A stretch of DNA of 64,000 nt from Streptomyces barringtoniae (GTDB lineage: Bacteria; Actinomycetota; Actinomycetes; Streptomycetales; Streptomycetaceae): the NCBI RefSeq assembly GCF_020819595.1, contig NZ_JAJHNP010000020.1:113768-177767 (forward strand), given 5' to 3'. Below are positions 51,797 to 60,219 of the stretch, piece after piece. The position numbers were made by a program, and so were the translations under genes. Under the pieces are notes generated by a model. It was not told the origin of the DNA and did not search any database. It saw only the letters and a program-made list of their open reading frames with translations. The first letter of the stretch is position 1. Each line of letters begins with the position of its first letter.

Positions 51797-52231
51797 GTGC
51801 ATCCGTACAGGAGTCCGCGCCGACGCATGCGGGTGTGGGCCGCTTGCGTCGCCCTGCTGGCCGCCGGCGCGGCCGGCTGTGGCCAGTCCACGCACGACGG
51901 CACGGCCAAGGCGTCGGCACCGGCGCCCCGGCCCACCGTGACCGTCACGGCGACGACCACCGTGACCGCCCGGCCCGAGCCCGGGCCGACGGTGACCAGG
52001 ACGAAGACCGTCCGAACGCCCGGACCGACCGTCACCGTCACCAAGGCCGCCTCCGGCACCGTACGCAGTGACGACACCGGCACCTGCTCCATCGTCTCCA
52101 ACGCGGGCAACTGCTACCGGTCGGGCCAGTTCTGCCGCAGCAGTGACCACGGGGCGACGACCACCACCGCGAGCGGTACGCCGATCACGTGTTCCTACAG
52201 CGGCAGCGCCTGGCGCTGGACGTACGCGTGA
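51797..52231 (+). CDS. small threonine/valine-rich lipoprotein
   Basis: The 144-residue product has a basic n-region (RSPRRRMR), a hydrophobic core and a lipobox ending AAGC. A linker of Thr-Val-Thr and Pro repeats (about 45-90) leads to a small domain with four cysteines (TCS, NCYRSGQFC, TCS) that could form two disulfides. The GTG at 51797 is six bases after GGGAGA; an internal ATG at 51827 is an alternative. No function recognised. Confidence 0.7.
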   Translation: MHPYRSPRRRMRVWAACVALLAAGAAGCGQSTHDGTAKASAPAPRPTVTVTATTTVTARPEPGPTVTRTKTVRTPGPTVTVTKAASGTVRSDDTGTCSIVSNAGNCYRSGQFCRSSDHGATTTTASGTPITCSYSGSAWRWTYA

Positions 52232-52246
52232 GCCGGGCGGGCTCGG

Positions 52247-53098
52247 TCACTTGACCGAGCCCGCCATCACGCCCTGCACGAAGTGCCGCTGGAAGGCGAA
52301 GAACACCACCACCGGCACGATCAGGGACAGGAACGCACCCGGCGCCAGGACGTCGATGTTGCTGCCGAACTGCCGGATCTGGGACTGGAGTTCCACGGTC
52401 AGCGGCTGCGAGGAGCTGTCGGCGAACAGCAGGGCCACCAGCATGTCGTTCCAGACCCACAGGAACTGGAAGATCGCGAGCGAGGCGATCGCGGGCCGGC
52501 CCACCGGCAGGACCAGCCGCGTGAAGATGCGCCACTCGCTGCCGCCGTCCATCCGGGCCGCCTCCAGCATCTCCTTCGGCATCTCCGCGAAGTAGTTGCG
52601 GAGCAGGAACACGGCGAAGGGCAGCCCGTACGCCACGTGGAAGAGGACGACCCCGGGGATCGTGCCGAACAGGCCCAGCGCGCCGAAGAGTTTGGCCACC
52701 GGCAGCAGCCCGATCTGCACCGGCACCACCAACAGGGCCACCACCAGCAGGAAGAGGGGCTCCCGCAGCGGGAAGTCCAGCCAGGCGAAGGCGTATCCGG
52801 CGAGGGCGGCGATGACGACGACGAGCGTCGTGGCCGGCACCGAGATCAGGACCGTGTTCCAGAAGGCCTGCGTCATGCCGGAGTTCTTCAGCAGGGCCGA
52901 GTAGTTGTCGAAGGACAGCTGGCCGGGGCTGGTGAGCGTCGTCCACCAGCCGCCCTTCGCGGTGTCCTGCGCCGAGCGCAGGGAGGACACGAACAGGCCC
53001 GCGAGCGGGGTCAGCCAGACCAGGCCGATCACCACCAGGAAGGCCTGCACCAGGCCGTTGCCCAGGCCCCGCCTGATCGCGTTCATCGCCGAGTTCAT
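52247..53098 (-). CDS. ABC sugar importer permease, second subunit (MalG type)
   Basis: The 283-residue permease has six predicted helices and an EAA loop MLEAARMDGGSEWRIF near residue 185. It forms the channel with the permease encoded just upstream, whose stop it overlaps (ATGA). It is the last gene of the alpha-glucoside operon; no ATPase follows, so a shared one is likely. Confidence 0.9.
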   Translation of the reverse strand: MNSAMNAIRRGLGNGLVQAFLVVIGLVWLTPLAGLFVSSLRSAQDTAKGGWWTTLTSPGQLSFDNYSALLKNSGMTQAFWNTVLISVPATTLVVVIAALAGYAFAWLDFPLREPLFLLVVALLVVPVQIGLLPVAKLFGALGLFGTIPGVVLFHVAYGLPFAVFLLRNYFAEMPKEMLEAARMDGGSEWRIFTRLVLPVGRPAIASLAIFQFLWVWNDMLVALLFADSSSQPLTVELQSQIRQFGSNIDVLAPGAFLSLIVPVVVFFAFQRHFVQGVMAGSVK

Positions 53099-54447
53099 CG
53101 CTGGCTCCTTCGGAAGCGGCGGACGTTGAAGACCATCGCCGGGATCACCAGGAGCAGGAGCAGCACGCCCAGCGCGCTGCCGAGGCCCTGGTTGTTGCCG
53201 CCGCCGAAGGACACGAGCCACATCTGGGTGGCGAGGACCGTGGCGTCCTCCTGCACCGGCCCGGGCGCGATGATGTAGACGAGGTCGAAGACCTTCATCA
53301 CGTTGATGACGAGGGTCACGAAGACGACGGTGAGCACGGGCGCCAGCAGCGGGACGGTGATCCGGCGGAAGATCTGCCACTCGTTCGCGCCGTCCATCCG
53401 GGCCGCCTCCAGAGCGTCCCGGGGCAGAGCCGACAGGCCGGCGCCGATCAGCACCATCGCGAAGCCGGTCCAGATCCACAGGTACGCGCCGATGATCGCC
53501 GGGGTGACCAGCGTCGGGCCGAGCCAGGACACGCCCTGGTAGGGCGGGGCGAAGTTGGACTCGGGCAGTTTCACCGTGTACGAGCCCGCGCGCAGCCCGG
53601 AGAAGCGGAAGGAACCGTCGGCCGCGGTGGTCGTGCTCGCGACCGTGTGCCCGTCGCGCACCGCCTGGACCTGCATGCCGGGCAGGCCGCTCTCCTTCGG
53701 GTCGACCCGGCCCTGCCTGCCGCCCCCGCCCGGGGTGAAGTCCAGGTAGACGACACCGCGCAGTTCACCGGGCCCTGCCTTGCGGGAGGCCGCCGCATCA
53801 GCGGGTTCGGCTCCCTTCGGCAGGTCCTTGGGCAGTACGCCGACCATCGGCAGCGTCACCGTGTGGCCTGCGGCGGCGGTCGTACGGTAGGAGCCGTCGT
53901 GGTCCTGGGTGAGCAGGCCCTGGCGGCCGCGCGCCGTCGGGTACGACGACGTGCCCTCGAAGGCGTCGTGGACGGATACCACGGCCGCGTTCAGCACGCC
54001 CTTGTTCGGGTCCTGGTCGTAGGCGAGCCGGAAGATGATGCCGGCGGCCAGGAAGGACACCGCCATCGGCATGAAGAGCAGGAGCTTGAAGGCGGTGGCC
54101 CAGCGGACCTTCTCGACCAGGACGGCCAGGATCAGCCCCAGGCCGGTCAGCAGGGACGGGGCCACCACCACCCAGATGGCGGTGTTGCGGATGGCCTTCA
54201 GGGTCGCCGGGTCACGGAACATCTCGGCGTAGTTGTCGCCGCCGACGAACCGGGTGCCGGAGGCGTCGAAGAAGCTGCGGCCGACGGAGAACAGCACCGG
54301 GTAGACGACGAGCGCGCCGAGCAGGAGCAGCGCGGGGAAGACGAAGAGCAGGGCGATCAGCCGGGCGCGCCGCCGGCTGCGGCGCCCGCGCGCCTCGCCG
54401 GCGGCCCGCGGGCCCGCCTGCTGTTTCACAAGAGTGGTGGCGGTCAT
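53095..54447 (-). CDS. ABC sugar importer permease (MalF type) with an inserted Cna-B-like domain
   Basis: At 450 residues it is about 150 longer than usual. Helices at 30-50, 88-112 and 118-142 are followed by a soluble insert (about 145-310), then helices and the EAA loop ALEAARMDGANEWQ at 346-359. The second half of the insert (228-300: VYLDFTPG.., VRDGHTVASTTTAADGSFRFSGL, GSYTVKLP) has the Cna-B/carboxypeptidase regulatory beta-sandwich pattern and would face outside, as does the MalF P2 loop that meets the binding protein. It is 12 bp from the binding-protein gene. Confidence 0.87.
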   Translation of the reverse strand: MTATTLVKQQAGPRAAGEARGRRSRRRARLIALLFVFPALLLLGALVVYPVLFSVGRSFFDASGTRFVGGDNYAEMFRDPATLKAIRNTAIWVVVAPSLLTGLGLILAVLVEKVRWATAFKLLLFMPMAVSFLAAGIIFRLAYDQDPNKGVLNAAVVSVHDAFEGTSSYPTARGRQGLLTQDHDGSYRTTAAAGHTVTLPMVGVLPKDLPKGAEPADAAASRKAGPGELRGVVYLDFTPGGGGRQGRVDPKESGLPGMQVQAVRDGHTVASTTTAADGSFRFSGLRAGSYTVKLPESNFAPPYQGVSWLGPTLVTPAIIGAYLWIWTGFAMVLIGAGLSALPRDALEAARMDGANEWQIFRRITVPLLAPVLTVVFVTLVINVMKVFDLVYIIAPGPVQEDATVLATQMWLVSFGGGNNQGLGSALGVLLLLLVIPAMVFNVRRFRRSQR

Positions 54448-54459
54448 GATCGCTGCCGG

Positions 54460-55785
54460 TCAGCCCTGATAGGCCTGGGCCGCGGCGGACTCCAGCTTCG
54501 CCGCGGTGCCCTTCGGGTCCGACGGGTCGCGCAGGAAGTCCTGGAGCAGCTTCCACTCGCCGGCGCCCTTGGTGCCGCCGAAGGCAGCCGGGGCCTGGTC
54601 GGACATGTCGAAGCGGACCGAGTCGCCCGCGTCGATCAGGGACTTGGCGGTGGCGCGGGTGACGTCGTCGCTGTAGGAGGCGAGGCCGAGCTTCTTGTTC
54701 GGGGACAGGAAGCCGCCCGCCTTCGCCCACACGGCAGCGGCCTCGGGGCTCGCCAGGTACTCCAGGAGCTTCATGCCGGCCTTGGCGTTCTTGCCGTCCT
54801 TCAGTACGACGGCCGCGTCACCGCCGCTGACGACGGGTGCCGTACCGCCGTCGACCGCCGGGAACGGGAAGAAGTTCGCGTCCTTGCCGATGGTCTTGCC
54901 GAACTGGTCGTGCGCGACGCCGGCCACGAAGTCGCCCTCGAAGACCATGCCGGCCTCGGGCTTGGGCCCGAACACCTTCTCCACCGAGCTCGGGAAGTCG
55001 GTGTTCAGGGCCTCCTTCTGGCCGCCCGCGACGAGCTGCTTGTCCTTGAACAGCTTGCCGAGGGTGGTGAGCGCCTTCACGACGGACGGGTCGGTCCACT
55101 TCAGCTTGTGCGCGGCGAGGGCGTCGTACTTCTCGGGTCCGGCCTGGGAGAGGTAGATGTTCTCGAACCAGTCGGTGAGGGTCCAGCCGTCCTCACCGGC
55201 GACAGCGAAGGCGGCGAGCCCGGAGTCGGAGACGGTGTGCCCGGCCTTCAGCAGCTCGTCGTACGTCTTGGGCGGCTTGACCCCGGCCTGGGTGAGCGCG
55301 TCGGGGCTGTACCAGACGGTCGACTTGTGGGCGGCCTTGAAGTACAGGCCGTACAGGGTGCCGTCGACGCTGCCGTACTTCTTCCACACGGGGGCGTAGT
55401 CGGCGGTGACCGTCTGCTGGGCCGTCGGGGACAGCGGCCTGAGCCAGCCCTTCTTGGCGAACTGCTGCAGGACGCCGACCTGCGGGACCATCACGACGTC
55501 GGGCGCGTTGCCGCCCTCGATCTTGCTGCCGACGACGGTGGAGACGTTGTCGCCGGTGGAGATGAACTGCGTCTTGGCGCCGGTCTTCGCGGTGAACGCG
55601 TCCAGGACCTTCTGGAAGTTCTTCTGCTCGCTGCCGGTCCAGACGCCGGCCACGGTGACGGTCTGGCCGCTGAGCGCCTTGTCGCCGCCGCCGGCCGAGA
55701 CGGGCCCGCCGCCGCAGGCGGTCGCGCCGAGCGCCAGGGCGAGGGCCGTGCAGCCGGTGAGCAGGGTGGTACGTCGTCGCATCAT
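54460..55785 (-). CDS. ABC sugar importer binding lipoprotein
   Basis: The 441-residue protein has a signal with lipobox ending GATAC, cysteine at residue 24, and a CUT1-family solute-binding fold (VTVAGVWTGSEQKNFQKVLDAF, SKIEGGNAPDVVMVPQ). Genes for an alpha-glucosidase before it and two permeases after it point to an alpha-glucoside or maltodextrin ligand. The ATG has GAAGGGA upstream; a second ATG follows directly. Confidence 0.9.
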   Translation of the reverse strand: MMRRRTTLLTGCTALALALGATACGGGPVSAGGGDKALSGQTVTVAGVWTGSEQKNFQKVLDAFTAKTGAKTQFISTGDNVSTVVGSKIEGGNAPDVVMVPQVGVLQQFAKKGWLRPLSPTAQQTVTADYAPVWKKYGSVDGTLYGLYFKAAHKSTVWYSPDALTQAGVKPPKTYDELLKAGHTVSDSGLAAFAVAGEDGWTLTDWFENIYLSQAGPEKYDALAAHKLKWTDPSVVKALTTLGKLFKDKQLVAGGQKEALNTDFPSSVEKVFGPKPEAGMVFEGDFVAGVAHDQFGKTIGKDANFFPFPAVDGGTAPVVSGGDAAVVLKDGKNAKAGMKLLEYLASPEAAAVWAKAGGFLSPNKKLGLASYSDDVTRATAKSLIDAGDSVRFDMSDQAPAAFGGTKGAGEWKLLQDFLRDPSDPKGTAAKLESAAAQAYQG

Positions 55786-55813
55786 CGTCGATGTCCCTTC
55801 GAGAGGTGGTTGA

Positions 55814-57424
55814 TCACAGGTCGGTGAGCCACCAGGCGGCCGTGGCGCCGGGCAGGACGCCCGCCGGACAGGGGCCGCTGGAGAGCAGGGGGGTGCCGGA
55901 GACCGGGGCGGGCGTGGGGGCCGTACCGAAGTTGACGGCGCAGACCAGGCCGTCGCCACGGGTGAAGGCGAGGACGCCGGGCGCGGTGTCCAGCCAGTGG
56001 AGCGTGCCCTCGCCCAACTGGGGCAGGGCGGCTCGCAGTTGGAGGCCGTCGCGGTACAGGTGCCAGAAGGAGCGGGTGTCGGCGAGGGCGCGGTCGGTGG
56101 CGTACTCGGCGAAGTACTCCGGCTGCGGCAGCCAGGGCTTCACACCGTCGACGCCGGAGGTGAAGCCGAACGGCGAGGCCTGCCCGGACCAGGGCAGCGG
56201 CACCCGGCAGCCGTCCCGGATGCGGGCACGGCTTCCGGTGCGGCGGAATATCGGGTCGGTGAGGACGTCGTCGGGCAGGTCGACGACCTCGGGCAGGCCG
56301 AGTTCCTCGCCCTGGTAGATGTACGCGGCTCCGGGCAGGGCCAGCATGAGCAGCGCGGCGGCGCGGGCACGCGCGGCGCCGAGACCGCTGCCCTCGGGGG
56401 CCGGTTCGCCGTAGCGGGTGACGGTGCGGACCTGGTCGTGGTTGTTGAGGACCCAGGTGACCGTGGAGCCGGTGCCGGCGATGTCCTGCATGGCCTCGGA
56501 GATGACCTTGCGGAAGGCGTCGGCGTCCCAGGGGGCGCCGAGCAGGTCGAAGAAGAAGGCCTGGTGGAGTTCGTCCGGGCGGACGTACAGGGCGTGTTCG
56601 CGGGCGGTGGGGACGGAGACCTCGCCGACGAGGAGGCGTTCGCGCCCGTCGCGTGCGGTGTACTCCTCGCACGTCGCGCGCCACCGCCGCCACACCTCGT
56701 GCACCTCGGGCTGGTTCCAGGCGAGCGGGTTGACCGAGTCGCGGGTGCGGGCGTCGGCCTCGGGGTCGTCGGAGTCGGGCAGTGCGGGGTGCTTGTAGAG
56801 GCCGGCCGCGACGTCGATGCGGAAGCCGTCGACGCCCCGGTCCAGCCAGAAGCGCAGGACGCGGTCGAACTCGGCGGCGACCTCGGGTGTGCGCCAGTTC
56901 CAGTCGGGCTGCTCCGGCGTGAACATGTGCAGGTACCACTGGCCGTCGGCGACCCTGGTCCAGGCGGGGCCGCCGAACATGGCGTGCCAGTTGTTGGGCG
57001 GCTCGCCGCCGTCCGGGCCGCGGCCGTCGGCGAAGTGGAAGCGGGCGCGGGCGGGGCTGCCGGGCTCGCCGTCCAGCGCCTCGCGGAACCACGGGTGCTC
57101 GCTGGAGCAGTGGTTGGGGACGATGTCCAGGAGCACCTTGATGCCGAGCCGGTGCGCGGCGGCCATCAGCAGGTCGAACTCGGCGAGGTCGCCGAAGAGC
57201 GGGTCGACCCCGCAGTAGTCGGCCACGTCGTAGCCGTGGTCGTGCTGCGGCGAGGGATAGAACGGGCTCAGCCAGATCCCGTCGACGCCCAGCTTCTTCA
57301 GGTACGGCAGCCCGGCCCGGACGCCGGCCAGATCGCCGACTCCGTCGCCGGTGCTGTCGAGAAAGCTGCGGACGTAGACCTGGTAGATCACCGCGTCACG
57401 CCACCAGTGGTACTTACTCAGCAT
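55814..57424 (-). CDS. alpha-glucosidase, glycoside hydrolase family 13
   Basis: The 536-residue enzyme has the GH13 active-site set: D204 in GFRIDVA (nucleophile), E268 in LLVGEVS (acid/base), D330 in NNHDQVR, and the DIVPNH region at 100-105. There is no signal peptide, so it acts on imported sugars such as maltose or isomaltose. It begins the operon with the binding protein and permeases. The start lies in ATGCATGCATG, where three ATGs occur in three frames, with no ribosome site; a promoter directly upstream suggests a leaderless mRNA. Confidence 0.92.
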   Translation of the reverse strand: MLSKYHWWRDAVIYQVYVRSFLDSTGDGVGDLAGVRAGLPYLKKLGVDGIWLSPFYPSPQHDHGYDVADYCGVDPLFGDLAEFDLLMAAAHRLGIKVLLDIVPNHCSSEHPWFREALDGEPGSPARARFHFADGRGPDGGEPPNNWHAMFGGPAWTRVADGQWYLHMFTPEQPDWNWRTPEVAAEFDRVLRFWLDRGVDGFRIDVAAGLYKHPALPDSDDPEADARTRDSVNPLAWNQPEVHEVWRRWRATCEEYTARDGRERLLVGEVSVPTAREHALYVRPDELHQAFFFDLLGAPWDADAFRKVISEAMQDIAGTGSTVTWVLNNHDQVRTVTRYGEPAPEGSGLGAARARAAALLMLALPGAAYIYQGEELGLPEVVDLPDDVLTDPIFRRTGSRARIRDGCRVPLPWSGQASPFGFTSGVDGVKPWLPQPEYFAEYATDRALADTRSFWHLYRDGLQLRAALPQLGEGTLHWLDTAPGVLAFTRGDGLVCAVNFGTAPTPAPVSGTPLLSSGPCPAGVLPGATAAWWLTDL

Positions 57425-57434
57425 GCATGCATGT

Positions 57435-57461
57435 TAGGTAGGCGTGTCGTGAGGGTGTCAA
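57435..57461 (-). promoter_or_regulatory. promoter of the alpha-glucosidase operon
   Basis: On the minus strand a perfect TTGACA (57461-57456) is followed by TACCTA (57440-57435) after 15 bp, ending 11 bp before the ATG. The spacing is short but the -35 is consensus. Confidence 0.45.
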
Positions 57462-57543
57462 CGAAAAGAACGGAAGCTACTGGTGAGTTGAGGGCGCAAA
57501 TTCGGACTTAACCGGTCATCGTGCACCGAGATGAGATCTGCGC

Positions 57544-57560
57544 GTTACTTAACAAGTAAC
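57544..57560. promoter_or_regulatory. AT-rich palindrome upstream of the alpha-glucosidase operon
   Basis: GTTACTT-AAC-AAGTAAC is a perfect inverted repeat directly behind the upstream binding-protein gene and 120-136 bp before the glucosidase start. It may be a GntR-type operator or a weak terminator. Confidence 0.4.
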
Positions 57561-58831
57561 TATCGGCGGGCGATCGCGTCGAGCTCGCGCGCGAGCCTGC
57601 GCACGGCCTGTTCGGGCGTCTCCCGCCCGCTGAGCGCGTCCTGCATCACGGCCTGCACCACCAGGCTGACCTGGTCGTAGTGCGGGCTCTTGGGGCGCGG
57701 CCGGGCGGTGAGCACGGCGGTGCGCAGGGTCGGCAGATAGGGGAACCGCCGTACGAGTCCGGGGTCCTCGTAGAGCGCGGCACGTACGGGAGGCAGCGCG
57801 CCCCGGGTGAGCACCTGGCGCTGGACGGGCGCGCTGGTGAGGTAGGCGATCAGCCGGGCGGCCGAATCGGGGTGCGACGTATGGGAGTTGACGGCCAGGT
57901 TGGAGCCGCCGAGCACACTGGTCCCCGGCCCGTCGGGTCCGGGCAGCGGTACGGCGCCGATCTTCCCGGCGACCTTGGAGCCCCTGGCGGAGGCGACGGC
58001 GTAGGCATAGGGCCAGTTGCGCAGGAAGAGCAGCCTGCCGTCCTGGAAGGCCTGCTTGGACTCCTCCTCCTTGTACGTCAGCGCGGCCTTCGGTATCCAG
58101 CCCTCGCGGACGCCGCGGGCGAGGAAGCCGATGCCCTCGCGGGCGGCGGAGGAGTCGACGGTGACCCGGGTGCCCTCGTCGCCGAGGATCGTGCCGCCCG
58201 CCGAGTAGACGGCCTCGGCCGCGTTCACGGTGAGGCCCTCGTAGGGCAGGAACTGGCCCGCGTAACCGCCGAGCCCGTACTTCGGCGCGATGGTCTTCGC
58301 ATCGTGCTCCAGCTCGGCCCAGGTGCGCGGCGGCGGCACGCCCTCCTTCGCGAGGATGTCCTTGCGGTACAGGAGAAGTCCGGCATTCGTGACGTATGGG
58401 ACGGCGTACAGGCGGCCGTCGTAGGTGGCCGTGTCCACGACCGGCGGCAGGAAGCTCTTCAGCGGGAAGCGGTCCGGCGGCAGCGGGCGGATCCAGCCTG
58501 CCGCGGCGAACTCCGAGGTCCAGTTGACGTCGATGTTGAGGACGTCGAACCGGCCCCGGTCGCCGCCGCGCAGGTCGGTGGTCATCTGCGCATGGGTCTC
58601 GTCGGCGGAGTCGGGCAGCTCGACGAGGGTGACCTTCTCGCCGGGATGGGTGCGGTTCCAGCCCTGCAGCAGCGGGGCGAGATAGCCCGTGAGGTCGCCG
58701 GCAGTGGCCAGGGTGAGCGGGCCGCGGCCGTCGCCCGCGTCCTCGTCGGCGTGCGCGCCGGAGGCGACGTACCCGGTGAGGATCACGGCGAGAACGAGGA
58801 GGCCCCTACCGGCGGCGCGTATCCACCGCAT
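57560..58831 (-). CDS. secreted ABC-type solute-binding protein
   Basis: The 423-residue protein has a signal peptide (RWIRAAGRGLLVLAVILTGY) without a lipobox cysteine and a CUT1 sugar-binding fold (LTLATAGDLTGYLAPLLQGW, VPYVTNAGLLLYRKDIL). The ATG at 58831 has GGGAGGAA upstream. It stands alone before the glucosidase operon; it may feed the same permeases as a second ligand protein or be a soluble sensor. Lack of a lipid anchor is unusual for a Gram-positive binding protein. Confidence 0.82.
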   Translation of the reverse strand: MRWIRAAGRGLLVLAVILTGYVASGAHADEDAGDGRGPLTLATAGDLTGYLAPLLQGWNRTHPGEKVTLVELPDSADETHAQMTTDLRGGDRGRFDVLNIDVNWTSEFAAAGWIRPLPPDRFPLKSFLPPVVDTATYDGRLYAVPYVTNAGLLLYRKDILAKEGVPPPRTWAELEHDAKTIAPKYGLGGYAGQFLPYEGLTVNAAEAVYSAGGTILGDEGTRVTVDSSAAREGIGFLARGVREGWIPKAALTYKEEESKQAFQDGRLLFLRNWPYAYAVASARGSKVAGKIGAVPLPGPDGPGTSVLGGSNLAVNSHTSHPDSAARLIAYLTSAPVQRQVLTRGALPPVRAALYEDPGLVRRFPYLPTLRTAVLTARPRPKSPHYDQVSLVVQAVMQDALSGRETPEQAVRRLARELDAIARR

Positions 58832-58894
58832 AGGTTCCTCCCTGACACGTACACACGGCTCCGGGCACCCTCGCCCGGGAGTCAGAGGCCATGT

Positions 58895-58909
58895 ATACCT
58901 GTTAGGTAT
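58895..58909. promoter_or_regulatory. palindrome before the PadR operon
   Basis: ATACCT-GTT-AGGTAT has perfect 6-bp arms in the divergent region between the PadR gene and the solute-binding protein gene. AT-rich inverted repeats of this kind are usual PadR operators. Confidence 0.5.
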
Positions 58910-58961
58910 GGGCGATACTAGGGCCTGGAGCACATTGTGAGAGGACAGGAGGACAGCACGA

Positions 58962-59468
58962 GTGCGCCTGCCCCTCCTGGCACTCCTCGCCCGCGGCCCG
59001 GCCCACGGCTACGAGCTCAAGCAGGACCTTGAGCAACTGCTGGGCTCCGCGTACCCTCAGCCCAACGTCGGCCAGATATACGTCACCCTCGGCCGCCTCG
59101 AGAAGTCGGGACTGATCGAGGGCGAGGACGTCGAACAGTCCAGCCGGCCCAACAAGAAGGTCTACCACCTCACCGACGCCGGGCGCGAGGCGCTGCACGC
59201 CTGGTTCGAGGAGACCGAGGACGAGCCGCGGGTGCGGGACGAGTTCTTCATGAAACTCGCCCTCGCCCCGCAGACCGGTCTCGCCGACCAGATCGCCCTC
59301 ATCAACAGGCAGCGGCGCCAGTACCTGAACACCATGCGCAACCTGTCGAAGCTGGCCGCGGCCGAGAACCGCGACAACCGCGTCGCCCTGCTGCTCATCG
59401 AGGGCGCGATGCTGCACCTGCAGGCCGACCTCGACTGGCTGGAGCGGTGCCAGGAGGAACTGGAATGA
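58962..59468 (+). CDS. PadR-family transcriptional regulator
   Basis: The 168-residue protein has the PadR winged helix (LLALLARGPAHGYELKQDLEQLLG at about 4-27, GQIYVTLGRLEKSGLIEG at about 35-53) and a C-terminal dimerisation helix. It begins with GTG after AGGAGGA and overlaps the ATPase gene (ATGA), so it regulates its own exporter operon, probably in response to a toxic or antibiotic compound. Confidence 0.9.
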   Translation: MRLPLLALLARGPAHGYELKQDLEQLLGSAYPQPNVGQIYVTLGRLEKSGLIEGEDVEQSSRPNKKVYHLTDAGREALHAWFEETEDEPRVRDEFFMKLALAPQTGLADQIALINRQRRQYLNTMRNLSKLAAAENRDNRVALLLIEGAMLHLQADLDWLERCQEELE

Positions 59469-60217
59469 GCGAGGACCAGGTTCCGGTGCTCCGGGCCGAC
59501 GGGCTGGTGAAGACCCACCACGGCGAGGGCGCCCCCGCGCACGCCGTCCGCGGGGTCGACCTGAGCGTGCGACGGGGCGAGTTCGTGGCGATCACCGGTC
59601 CGTCCGGGGCCGGCAAGTCGACCCTGCTGCATCTGCTCGGCGGGCTCCAGCGGCCGGACGAGGGCAGCATCTGGCTGGACGGCCGGTGCACGGACTCCTT
59701 CGGCGAGGCGCGCTGGGCAGTGGAACGCCGCAAGGCCATCGGGATCGTGTTCCAGTTCTTCAACCTGGTGTCGAACCTCTCGGTCGCCGACAACGTCGAA
59801 CTGCCCGCCCTGCTCGCCGGCGTCCCGCCGAAGAAGGCCCGCGCCGAGCGCGAGGAGCTGCTGGCCGAGCTGGGGCTCACGGGCAAGGAGCGCAGCATGC
59901 CGGGCGAGCTGTCCGGCGGCGAACAGCAGCGGGTCGCGCTCGCCCGGGCCCTGGTCAACCATCCCCCGCTGCTGCTGGCCGACGAACCCGCCGGCAGCCT
60001 GGACAGCAAGGGCACGCGCGAGGTCATGCGGCTGCTGTCCCGCTTCCACGGACGCGGCCAGACCATCGTGCTGGTGACGCATGACGCCCGGCTGGCGAGC
60101 GCCGCCGACCGCGTGATCAGCTTCTTCGACGGCCGGATAGCCGACGACGCCGCCCTGGACGGCACCCCGCCGCCCCGGCGTGGCGGCATCTCCGGTGTGC
60201 TGGAGCTGAGGGACTGA
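59465..60217 (+). CDS. ABC exporter ATPase (MacB/LolD type)
   Basis: The 250-residue ATPase has Walker A GPSGAGKST near residue 46, the signature LSGGEQQRVALARAL and Walker B LLLADEPAGSLDS. This subfamily works with FtsX-type permeases, here the next gene, in mechanotransmission or efflux rather than classic transport. The ATG overlaps the PadR stop. Confidence 0.92.
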   Translation: MSEDQVPVLRADGLVKTHHGEGAPAHAVRGVDLSVRRGEFVAITGPSGAGKSTLLHLLGGLQRPDEGSIWLDGRCTDSFGEARWAVERRKAIGIVFQFFNLVSNLSVADNVELPALLAGVPPKKARAEREELLAELGLTGKERSMPGELSGGEQQRVALARALVNHPPLLLADEPAGSLDSKGTREVMRLLSRFHGRGQTIVLVTHDARLASAADRVISFFDGRIADDAALDGTPPPRRGGISGVLELRD

Positions 60218-60219
60218 CG

